From: Streptomyces hygroscopicus | GTDB lineage: Bacteria; Actinomycetota; Actinomycetes; Streptomycetales; Streptomycetaceae | Assembly: GCA_002021875.1 (NCBI GenBank) | Contig: CP018627.1 | Span: 8,060,001 to 8,124,000, forward strand | Reading direction: 5' to 3' | DNA length: 64,000 nt | In this document: piece after piece, positions 45,410 through 52,484 of the stretch | How positions within the stretch are numbered: the first letter of the stretch is position 1 | How the letters are laid out: each line of letters begins with the position of its first letter | Notes under the pieces: generated by a model | Database searches by the model: none | Told to the model about the DNA's origin: nothing | Seen by the model: the letters and a program-made list of their open reading frames with translations, nothing else | Position numbers and translations under genes: made by a program

Positions 45410-47823
45410 TACTGGCAGGCCTCGCAGGACTCGGGGTTTTCCAGGGAGCAGGCGATCGCGTCGGCCTCGGCCGGAGCCTGCTGTACGGGGATGGGGGCAG
45501 GGGCGGGCGCGGTGGCCGCGGCGCCGCCGCCACGGGCGCTCTGGGCGATCCGGGTGGCCGGACGCGAGCGCAGGTAGTACGTGGTCTTGATGCCGCGCTT
45601 CCAGGCGTACGCGTACATCGAGCTGAGCTTGCCGATGGTCGGCGAGGCCATGAAGAGGTTCAGCGACTGGCTCTGGTCGAGGTACGGGGTGCGGGCCGCC
45701 GCCATCTCGATCAGGGCGCGCTGCGGGATCTCCCACGCGGTGCGGTACAGGTCCCGTACCTCCGCGGGCACCCAGGAGAACTCCTGGACCGAGCCGTTGG
45801 ACTCGCGCAGCGCCTCGCGGGTCTGGGCGTCCCAGACGCCCAGCTTCTTGAGATCGTCCACCAGATAGGAGTTGACCTGCAGGAACTCCCCGCTGAGCGT
45901 TTCGCGCTTGAAGAGGTTGGAGACCTGCGGCTCGATGCACTCGTAGACGCCCGCGATGGAGGCGATGGTGGCGGTCGGCGCGATCGCCAGCAGCAGCGAG
46001 TTCCGCATCCCGGACTTCGCCATCCGGGTGCGCAGCGCCTCCCAGCGCTCCGGCCAGGTGGCCACCGCGTCCGTGTAGTGGTCCGGGTGCAGCACACCGC
46101 GCGCGGTGCGGGTCTCGGACCAGGCCGGGTGCGGGCCGTGGCGCTCGGCGAGCTCGCAGGACGCCTCGTACGCGGCGAGCATGATGCGCTCGGAGATCCG
46201 CGTGGAGAGCGCCTTGGCCTCGGGCGAGTCGAACGGCAGCCGCAGCCGGAAGAAGACGTCCTGCAGCCCCATCAGGCCCAGACCCACCGGGCGCCAGCGG
46301 GAGTTGGAGGCCCCGGCCTCGTCCGTGGGGTAGAAGTTGATGTCCACCACGCGGTCGAGGAAGGTCACGGCCGTGTGGACGGTGGCGTCGAGGCGCTCCC
46401 AGTCCAGCTGCCCGTCCTCGTCCAGGTGTGCGGCGAGGTTGACCGAGCCGAGGTTGCACACGGCGGTCTCGCCGTCGTTGGTGACCTCCAGGATCTCGGT
46501 GCAGAGATTCGAGGAGTGGACGACCCTGCCGGGCTCGGCGGTCTGGTTGGCGGTGCGGTTGGCGGCGTCCTTGAACGTCATCCAGCCGTTGCCGGTCTGC
46601 GCGAGGGTGCGCATCATCCGGGCGTACAACTGCCGTGCCGGGACCTGCTTGACCGCCCGTCCCTCGGCCTCGGCCTTCCGGTACGCGGCGTCGAACTCAT
46701 CGCCCCACAGGTCCACCAGCTCGGGCGCGTCGACCGGGGAGAACAGCGACCAGTCGGCGTCCGCCTCGACCCGGCGCATGAACTCGTCGGGGATCCAGTG
46801 GGCGATGTTCAGGTTGTGGGTGCGGCGGGCCTCCTCGCCCGTGTTGTCCCGCAGCTCCAGGAACTCCTCGAGGTCCGCGTGCCAGGTCTCCAGATAGACG
46901 CAGGCCGCGCCCTTGCGCCGGCCGCCCTGGTTGACGGCGGCCACCGAGGCGTCGAGCGTGCGCAGGAACGGCACGATGCCGTTGGAGTGCCCGTTGGTGC
47001 CCCGGATCAGCGAACCGCGCGCCCGGATACGGGAGTAGGACAGGCCGATGCCGCCCGCGTGCTTCGACAGCCGCGCCACCTGGTGGTAGCGGTTGTAGAT
47101 CGAGTCCAGCTCGTCCAGCGGCGAGTCCAGCAGATAGCAGGACGACATCTGCGGATGCCGGGTGCCGGAGTTGAACAGCGTGGGGGAGCTGGGCAGATAC
47201 GACAGGGTGCTGGTCAGCCGGTACAGCTCGGCCACGTCGTCCAGCGCCCGCTCCGAGAGGTCCTCGGCGAGCCCGCAGGCCACCCGCAGCAGGAAGTGCT
47301 GCGGGGTCTCGATCACCTGACGGGTGATGGGGTGGCGCAGCAGATAGCGGCTGTAGAGGGTGCGCAGTCCGAAGTAGCCGAAGCGCTTGTCGGCGCCGTC
47401 GGCCAGGGCCCGCTCCACCAGCGCGTCCAGCCGTGCGGCGTGGGCGGCGGCGAACTCCGCGGTGGAGTCGGCGAGCAGGCCCTCACGGTGGCCCACCTGG
47501 ACGGAGGTGGAGAAGGAGACCGCGCCCTGCCCGGCCGCCTCCTCCGTGATGGTGAGCGCCAGCAGCCGCGCGGCCAGCCGCGAGTACTCCGGCTCCTCGG
47601 CGATCAGCCCGGCCGCCGCCTCGGTCGCCAGGCCGCGCAACTCCGCCTCGTCCGAGCCGGGATGACGGCCGCGCAGGGCGGCGGCCGCGACCTTACCGGG
47701 GTCGGTGGCAGGCAGGTCGGCGGTGAGTCCGGTGAGGGTCCGCAGCAGGGCGGTTCCGGGCGCGTCGTGCGCTGCCTGAGAAACCGCCTGCTCTGAAACC
47801 GGATCTGCGGGCGCGATGGTCAC
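45409..47823 (-). CDS. nrdA: Class Ia ribonucleotide reductase large subunit
   Basis: 804 residues, the catalytic R1 subunit reducing ribonucleoside diphosphates. Seen: SSCYLLDSPLDELDS, SNLCTEI with a catalytic Cys, GLMGLQDVFFRLRLP, ECIEPQ, and the radical-transfer region KRGIKTTYYLRSR. The C terminus CEACQ carries the redox cysteine pair. No clear N-terminal ATP-cone is visible, so allosteric control may differ from E. coli. The start is GTG 47823 behind GGGAGAG. Upstream are a cobalamin riboswitch and NrdR boxes, so B12 turns the operon down in favour of a B12-dependent reductase elsewhere. Confidence 0.95.
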   Translation of the reverse strand: MTIAPADPVSEQAVSQAAHDAPGTALLRTLTGLTADLPATDPGKVAAAALRGRHPGSDEAELRGLATEAAAGLIAEEPEYSRLAARLLALTITEEAAGQGAVSFSTSVQVGHREGLLADSTAEFAAAHAARLDALVERALADGADKRFGYFGLRTLYSRYLLRHPITRQVIETPQHFLLRVACGLAEDLSERALDDVAELYRLTSTLSYLPSSPTLFNSGTRHPQMSSCYLLDSPLDELDSIYNRYHQVARLSKHAGGIGLSYSRIRARGSLIRGTNGHSNGIVPFLRTLDASVAAVNQGGRRKGAACVYLETWHADLEEFLELRDNTGEEARRTHNLNIAHWIPDEFMRRVEADADWSLFSPVDAPELVDLWGDEFDAAYRKAEAEGRAVKQVPARQLYARMMRTLAQTGNGWMTFKDAANRTANQTAEPGRVVHSSNLCTEILEVTNDGETAVCNLGSVNLAAHLDEDGQLDWERLDATVHTAVTFLDRVVDINFYPTDEAGASNSRWRPVGLGLMGLQDVFFRLRLPFDSPEAKALSTRISERIMLAAYEASCELAERHGPHPAWSETRTARGVLHPDHYTDAVATWPERWEALRTRMAKSGMRNSLLLAIAPTATIASIAGVYECIEPQVSNLFKRETLSGEFLQVNSYLVDDLKKLGVWDAQTREALRESNGSVQEFSWVPAEVRDLYRTAWEIPQRALIEMAAARTPYLDQSQSLNLFMASPTIGKLSSMYAYAWKRGIKTTYYLRSRPATRIAQSARGGGAAATAPAPAPIPVQQAPAEADAIACSLENPESCEACQ

Positions 47824-47959
47824 TGAGGTGCTCTCCCTCGCTCGGCCGGGGCCACGAGGGGAGGCGCGATGGGCGCGTACGGGCATGCCGATGCCGCACT
47901 CCTCGTACGCCAGGCACACCACGCAGCGTCCATCGGCCCAACCCTCGAGGCCGGGGGAC

Positions 47960-48095
47960 GTGTTCACACAGGGCCGTCGGCAGGTGCTCGGACTTACGGG
48001 TACGCCGCATAAGCGCACACGTACACCGTTGCGGGACAGTTCCGGATTCCCACCGGATTCCCCTGCGGCGACAGCGAGGACGAGCATACATCTTG
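47960..48095 (-). ncRNA. Cobalamin (B12) riboswitch of nrdAB
   Basis: On the minus strand the aptamer core is readable: GGGGAATCCGGTGGGAAT (near 48064-48047), then CTGTCCCGCAACGGTGT (48039-48023), and a B12 box AAGTCCGAGCACCTGCCG (47995-47978). This is the order and spacing of cobalamin riboswitches. Its position before nrdA matches the published B12-repressed nrdABS riboswitch of S. coelicolor. Exact P1 ends are approximate. Confidence 0.92.
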
Positions 48096-48129
48096 TGTCG
48101 GCCGACGCACGCACCCCCATATCTTGTGT
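48084..48129 (-). promoter_or_regulatory. Two NrdR boxes upstream of nrdAB
   Basis: ACACAAGATATGG (48129-48117) and ACACAAGATGTATGC (48098-48084) are direct repeats 31 bp apart, three helical turns. They match the tandem NrdR boxes found before nrd operons. The second overlaps the start of the riboswitch leader. Confidence 0.8.
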
Positions 48130-48277
48130 CGCGAGGTGCGGAATTTCGTATGAATGTGCTAGTGCGTTCCGGAGATGGCCCGTGACCTGGGGCCCGTGGC
48201 GGCCCGTGGCCGGGCGCGCACGCGAGCCCGTGACCCGGCGCGCGCGAGCCCATGGCCAGGACGCGCGCCGCCGGCCG

Positions 48278-48784
48278 TCACAGCTCCACCGTGAACGCCC
48301 ACAGGGTGAGGTCCAACTCGGCTATCGGCGACCAGTCCCGCTCCGGGGCCCGCACAAACCCCAGCCGCTCGTACAGCCGGTGGGCGGCGGTCATGGACAG
48401 CTGGCTGCTGATCACGATCCGCCGCAGCCCCAGCGCGCGCCCCCGGTCCAGGCAGGCACGCACCAGCGCCTCGGCCGCCCCGCGCCGCCGCGACTCGGGT
48501 CGCACGGCCAGCATCCGGAACTCGCCCTCGCCGGGCCGGGCCAGCTCCGCATACGCCCCGCCGTACACCGCGAACGCCACGGCCCCCAGCACCTCGTCAC
48601 TCGCCGCGTCCGCCGCGACCAGCAGCTCGGCCTCGGCGGCCCGGCGCCGGGCGTCGCGCAGGGTGGTGAGATATGGATCACTGTCGCCGAAGTCCAGGAG
48701 CCCGTCCCCGAGATACACCTGCGCGGTGAGCTCGCCGATCCCGTCCAGCTCCTCGTCCCGCGCGTGCCTGATCGTGATGTCCAT
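48278..48784 (-). CDS. GNAT acetyltransferase
   Basis: 168 residues of the GNAT fold. The acetyl-CoA-binding motif is RPESRRRGAAEALVRACLDRG, and the final strand is LYERLGFVRAPERDW. Substrate unknown. The start is ATG 48784. Between its stop and the nrd promoter, 48178-48275 is a run of degenerate repeats of the GGCCCGTGGC type. Confidence 0.88.
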   Translation of the reverse strand: MDITIRHARDEELDGIGELTAQVYLGDGLLDFGDSDPYLTTLRDARRRAAEAELLVAADAASDEVLGAVAFAVYGGAYAELARPGEGEFRMLAVRPESRRRGAAEALVRACLDRGRALGLRRIVISSQLSMTAAHRLYERLGFVRAPERDWSPIAELDLTLWAFTVEL

Positions 48785-48868
48785 GGCCGCAGTCTGCCGC
48801 ACACCACTGACAGCGAGGCCGCCATGCCGCCGGCGCCGGTCCGCGCCGTCACTCGCAGCTCTTCGCCG

Positions 48869-49036
48869 TCACTGGACGGCGGTGTTGATCACTCCGGTGG
48901 AGCCCGCGCGCTTGTTGGCGGCGTCGGCCTCCTGATAGGTGAAATATCGCCGGACCGTGCCGTCCGGCAGCGTCAACTCGTAGACGACAACGGGTTGTGG
49001 GCCCCCACGTGCCCCTCCGCCGCAGTTGCAGGCCAT
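48869..49036 (-). CDS. Small phage-like protein with CNCG motif
   Basis: 55 residues, too short for most gene finders. It begins MACNCGGG, then VVVYELTLPDGTVRRYFTYQEADAANKRAG, with codon use like its neighbours. The N-terminal CxCG knuckle followed by a short beta-rich, sequence-repeating body resembles small proteins found in actinophages. The Shine-Dalgarno AAAGGAA precedes ATG 49036. It lies upstream of GNAT and downstream of a DUF1360 gene, another phage-type family. Confidence 0.6.
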   Translation of the reverse strand: MACNCGGGARGGPQPVVVYELTLPDGTVRRYFTYQEADAANKRAGSTGVINTAVQ

Positions 49037-49076
49037 GGCTGCCGTTCCTTTCCCTCGAGTCCAGTACGGGTCGGTG

Positions 49077-49364
49077 TCAGTCCAGCCACCGCGAGGCGAC
49101 CCCGGCGAGGTAGGAGAGCGTCAGGGCGGTGGCCGGGAGGTGGAACCACGCGGTGGTGTGCAGCAAGGAGGCGTAGCCGGCGATAGCGGCGGCGACCCAG
49201 GTGCTGGTGCACCAGCCGCAGTTGACGAGGTAGGAGGGCCGGGAGTCGTCGCCGAAGCGGTCGGCGACCCAGGTTCTGAACCCCGCCGCCAGCGTGTCCT
49301 TGGTGATGAAGCGGGTGATACGGCAGGTGGTGCCGAGGGCGAGGAGGAACGCGGCGAGGCTCAT
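49077..49364 (-). CDS. DUF1360 family membrane protein
   Basis: 95 residues with three hydrophobic segments. The conserved pattern CRITRFITKDTL ... NCGWCTSTWVAA identifies DUF1360, common in phages and sporulating bacteria and of unknown role. The start ATG 49364 is behind GGGAGCG. The 40-bp gap to the CNCG gene suggests an operon. Confidence 0.75.
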   Translation of the reverse strand: MSLAAFLLALGTTCRITRFITKDTLAAGFRTWVADRFGDDSRPSYLVNCGWCTSTWVAAAIAGYASLLHTTAWFHLPATALTLSYLAGVASRWLD

Positions 49365-49483
49365 CGGATCGCTCCCTCCCCGGGGGGGCCCGCACGGGTT
49401 GGCACTGCCGATGTCACTCATTAGAGGCACGGTGGAGGACGGCAGGCCATACTCCGGCCGCGCGTTCCCCCGAATAGCGGAGC

Positions 49484-49498
49484 GCTTGTCATACAAGC
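49484..49498. promoter_or_regulatory. Operator-like inverted repeat in a divergent intergenic region
   Basis: GCTTGT-CAT-ACAAGC, a perfect 6-bp dyad. It lies 120 bp upstream of the DUF1360 start and about 335 bp before the IPT/TIG gene, in sequence that is less GC-rich than its surroundings. Confidence 0.45.
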
Positions 49499-49564
49499 TC
49501 GCCGCCAGGCGCGCCCAGATGCGCCAAACGAGTGATGGCAGCCCCGGAACCTTGAGCGACGGGG

Positions 49565-49837
49565 GTGGGCGTGGATAACTGGAGACGTGCCGCCGAGGGT
49601 GCCCCATACCTCGTCGGCCAGCCAGGAGCCGGGCGTTCGTCCCGTGGCTCCGCTCTCATCCGGCGCATCGCTTCGCTTCCGCGCCCTGACCGGCCGCCCG
49701 GCGGCCTTCCGTTCCTCCGGTGCCGGCCTGCCTCGACCGCGCGGCGACGACGAGGCGTTGACCAGCGGCTTGCCCACGACATCGGCATGCCGTCGGCGCA
49801 CATCACCCGAACCCTTCTCCGGGAGGACCAACCATGA
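49565..49837 (+). CDS. Possible small protein coupled to the IPT/TIG gene
   Basis: A 90-codon frame from GTG 49565 whose stop overlaps the next start (ATGA). Arg/Pro-rich, with no recognisable family; the last 25 residues (VDQRLAHDIGMPSAHIT) look the most protein-like. The overlap is suggestive but may be chance, and no good Shine-Dalgarno sequence precedes it. The 49365-49564 interval before it holds a dyad and no other gene I trust. Confidence 0.25.
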   Translation: MGVDNWRRAAEGAPYLVGQPGAGRSSRGSALIRRIASLPRPDRPPGGLPFLRCRPASTARRRRGVDQRLAHDIGMPSAHITRTLLREDQP

Positions 49838-50745
49838 CCTCGACCGCTCTCGCGACCGCCGCCCCCACTGCGGCCAACTGGCCCCCGTCGCAGGCGGGGC
49901 CGCCGTTGCTGCTGTCCGTGGTGCCCAACTCGGGTCCCGCCGCCGGTGGGAACCTCGTCCAGCTCAACGGGCAGAACCTGCGCAATGTCATCAGCGTGAC
50001 CTTCGGCGGCGTGCCCGCCCAGATCGTCAGCCAGAGCAGTTCCGGTGGCGGCGGCTGGGATGGCGGCTGGGGCGGCGGCTGGGGTGGCGGTGGCTGGCCG
50101 GGGAATACCACCAACGACATCGTCGTGGTGATAGCCCCGCCGCACGCGCCCGGGTCCGTCCAGGTCCTGGTCACCACCACCGTCGGCACCAGCAACAGCC
50201 AGCCGTACACCTACGTGGCGCCGACGCCGCCCACCGCCGTCTCCATCACCCCGGCCGTGGGGCCGACCACCGGCGGCACCCTGTACTTGATCACGGGCAC
50301 CAACCTGACCGGTGTCACCAGTGTCACCTTCGGCGCGAACCCCTCGGCGATCCTGACCATCAACCCGGCCGGGACCGTCCTGGTCGGCATCACCCCGGCA
50401 GGTCCGCCCGCGGGCGGAAACGTCGCCGTCACGCTGAGCGGCCCCAACGGGACCGCCACCGTCCCCGGCGGTTTCACCTACTTCGTCGCGCCGCCCGCCC
50501 CGGTGCCCACCGCCATCACGCCCACCACCGGACCCATCGCCGGCGGCACCGCGTTCACCATCACCGGCACCAACCTCGGCAGCGTGCTGGGCGTGCTGTT
50601 CAATGGCGTTCCCGCAACGGGTGTGACCGCCACCGCCACCACGGTCACCGGCACCACCCCGGCCGGGGTGCCCGGCACCGCGACCGTCACGCTGGTGACG
50701 GCCTTCGGGAACGTCACCGTCCCCGGCGGCTTCCTCTACGTCTGA
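49834..50745 (+). CDS. IPT/TIG-domain protein, no signal peptide
   Basis: 303 residues: three IPT/TIG immunoglobulin-like modules, each opening with a VxP..GP..GGT pattern (SVVPNSGPAAGGN, SITPAVGPTTGGT, AITPTTGPIAGGT) and closing with VTVPGG or similar. The first module has a Gly-Trp-rich insertion (GWDGGWGGGWGGGGW). Despite an adhesin-like build there is no signal peptide and no cell-wall signal, so it is either cytosolic, released by lysis, or part of a phage-tail-like particle. The start ATG 49834 is behind GGGAGGA. It ends at a strong terminator. Confidence 0.8.
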   Translation: MTSTALATAAPTAANWPPSQAGPPLLLSVVPNSGPAAGGNLVQLNGQNLRNVISVTFGGVPAQIVSQSSSGGGGWDGGWGGGWGGGGWPGNTTNDIVVVIAPPHAPGSVQVLVTTTVGTSNSQPYTYVAPTPPTAVSITPAVGPTTGGTLYLITGTNLTGVTSVTFGANPSAILTINPAGTVLVGITPAGPPAGGNVAVTLSGPNGTATVPGGFTYFVAPPAPVPTAITPTTGPIAGGTAFTITGTNLGSVLGVLFNGVPATGVTATATTVTGTTPAGVPGTATVTLVTAFGNVTVPGGFLYV

Positions 50746-50767
50746 CGCGCACATCCGGCCGAACCGC

Positions 50768-50809
50768 GCCGGTCACCGGGCCCCCTTCCGCCAGGGCCCG
50801 GTGACCGGC
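50768..50809. terminator. Strong hairpin terminator
   Basis: A perfect 16-bp stem, GCCGGTCACCGGGCCC (50768-50783) with GGGCCCGGTGACCGGC (50794-50809), and a 10-nt loop, after the IPT/TIG gene. Confidence 0.85.
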
Positions 50810-50846
50810 GACGTCCGTTCGAGCTGCTGAGGATTCACCGGTCACC

Positions 50847-51020
50847 TTGGCCGAGCTGAGCAGCCCGTACCGCGAGCGCCATGCGGAGGCCGCCGAGCGG
50901 CGCCACGCCGCGCTCGGCATCCCACGAGAGGATCGACACATGGCGTGGGCGCTCGGCGAGTCCGTCGAGCAGCTCAGCGGCAGAACGCCCGGTCCACGAC
51001 CGTGTCCACGTGCCGCATGA
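50847..51020 (+). pseudogene. Possible gene remnant
   Basis: A 57-codon frame (TTG 50847) with protein-like composition: LAELSSPYRERHAEAAERRH then ALGIPREDRHMAWALGESV. It looks like the tail of a longer helical protein whose N terminus is missing. It overlaps the 3' end of the serine hydrolase gene on the other strand. Low confidence. Confidence 0.25.
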
Positions 51021-52140
51021 CCGCCGGGTCGCCCGGCTGCGTGGTCACCGCGAGCTCGGCGGCGCGGCCGTCGTCGGTGGCCCCGCCCCGGGTCTCGTAG
51101 CCCGTGGTGCTGCCGCCGTGGCCCCAGTAGACGCCGCCGCACGACAGCGGCTTGCTCACCAGGCCCAGCCCGTAGCGGGCACTGGGGCCGAAGTACTCGG
51201 CGGGGACGGTCGTGCGCATCTGGGCGAGCTGGGCCTCCGGGAGGAGACGCCCGGACAGCAGCCCGGAGAAGAAGCGGTTGAGGTCGGAGTTGGTGGACAC
51301 CATCTGCCCGGCCGCCCAGCCCCAGGAGGGGTCGAGCTCCGTGACGTCCTGCCAGGGTGCGTCGGCCGAACTCCGGTCGTAGCCGTGGGGGTGGCGCTGG
51401 CGGATGTCCACCTCGCCGGGCTTCGGGAAGTAGGTGTGGCGCAGCGCCAGGCGCTTGATGACGCGCCGGTCGACCTCCTCGGCGTACGAGTGCCCGGTGA
51501 CCTTCTCGATCAGCATGCCGGCGAGGACGTAGTTGGTGTTGCTGTACCGCCAGCTCGTTCCGGGTTCGAAGTCGGCCTTGTGCCGGAGGGCGGCGGCGAG
51601 CAGCTCGGGCGGGGTGTAGGAGCGGGGCTCGTCGTCGAGGTACGGGACGTAGTTGGGCAACCCGCTGGTGTGCTGCAGTAGGTGGCGAACCGTGATGCGA
51701 CGCCCGTCGATGCCTTCGCCGCGCACCAGGCCGGGCAGGTAGGTCTCGATCGGCGTGTCGAGGCCGACCTTCCCCTCGGCGACCAGCTGCAGCACGACCA
51801 CTGCGGTGAACGTCTTGGTGTTGCTGCCGATGCGCACCTGTCCGTCCCGGGGCACCTCGGCGCCGGTGGCCAGGTCGCCGATCCCGGCGGTGTAGGTACG
51901 GGTGTGACCGTGCCGGTCCCGCACGCTCGCCAGTGCGGCGGGGACTCCATCGGCATGTACCAGCGCGTTCAGTCCCTGCTGGACGCCGCGGTCCGGGCGG
52001 GTGCCGGCGAAGGCCGCCTGCGGCGCCAGGGCGACGATCATCACGGCTCCCACGGCTCCCACGGCGACAGCGGCACCGACCCCGCGCCAACCGTGCCCGC
52101 ATCGGGCCGAACGAGCCTTTTGACCTGCGTGTTTGCGCAC
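50974..52140 (-). CDS. Secreted serine hydrolase (beta-lactamase / DD-peptidase class C fold)
   Basis: 388 residues with an N-terminal signal peptide (basic start, hydrophobic helix, ending FAGT near residue 45). Active-site motifs are SNTK (nucleophile Ser and Lys), YSNTN (Tyr) and HGGSTTG (third motif), as in D-alanyl-D-alanine carboxypeptidase/esterase relatives. The probable role is cell-wall peptide trimming or ester hydrolysis outside the cell. The start is GTG 52140 behind AGGAG. The upstream 344 bp (52141-52484) contain no gene I can support, only a hairpin. Confidence 0.88.
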   Translation of the reverse strand: MRKHAGQKARSARCGHGWRGVGAAVAVGAVGAVMIVALAPQAAFAGTRPDRGVQQGLNALVHADGVPAALASVRDRHGHTRTYTAGIGDLATGAEVPRDGQVRIGSNTKTFTAVVVLQLVAEGKVGLDTPIETYLPGLVRGEGIDGRRITVRHLLQHTSGLPNYVPYLDDEPRSYTPPELLAAALRHKADFEPGTSWRYSNTNYVLAGMLIEKVTGHSYAEEVDRRVIKRLALRHTYFPKPGEVDIRQRHPHGYDRSSADAPWQDVTELDPSWGWAAGQMVSTNSDLNRFFSGLLSGRLLPEAQLAQMRTTVPAEYFGPSARYGLGLVSKPLSCGGVYWGHGGSTTGYETRGGATDDGRAAELAVTTQPGDPAVMRHVDTVVDRAFCR

Positions 52141-52384
52141 GAGTGAACTCCTGGGAAGTCTCGCGAAACCGGCCTTCAGCTTTTCCGATCACGACCGCGC
52201 GGGGCGATCCTGCTGTCCCGCCGGATCAACGTCCGGCTGCCTGTAACGAACGTGGTGGGGACAGCCCCCGGGGCGGCACCGGCTCGACGTCGGAAACGGT
52301 CGCCCGGGCCGCCTCCGGCACATGGTCGGTCCGCGCCTCACCTGCGATGCCGGCGGCAGGTCGCGGGTGGTCGGCCGGCTCGCC

Positions 52385-52413
52385 GGCCGGGTCCCCTTTT
52401 CGGGGCCCCGGCC
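52385..52413. terminator. Hairpin downstream of the surface protein gene
   Basis: GGCCGGGTCCCC (52385-52396) pairs with GGGGCCCCGGCC (52402-52413) with one mismatch and a 5-nt TTTTC loop, about 70 bp past the stop of the minus-strand surface protein. Confidence 0.5.
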
Positions 52414-52484
52414 GCGTGCTGATGTGCTCGCCTGATCGAGGAGCCGTCCCCGGATCAACGAGCCACCGATCCCAACGAAACCGA

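Noticed and set aside
48130..48277. CRISPR-like repeats after the GNAT gene
   Set aside because: The GGCCCGTGGC-type units are short, degenerate and adjacent without unique spacers, so it is GC-rich low-complexity DNA, not an array.
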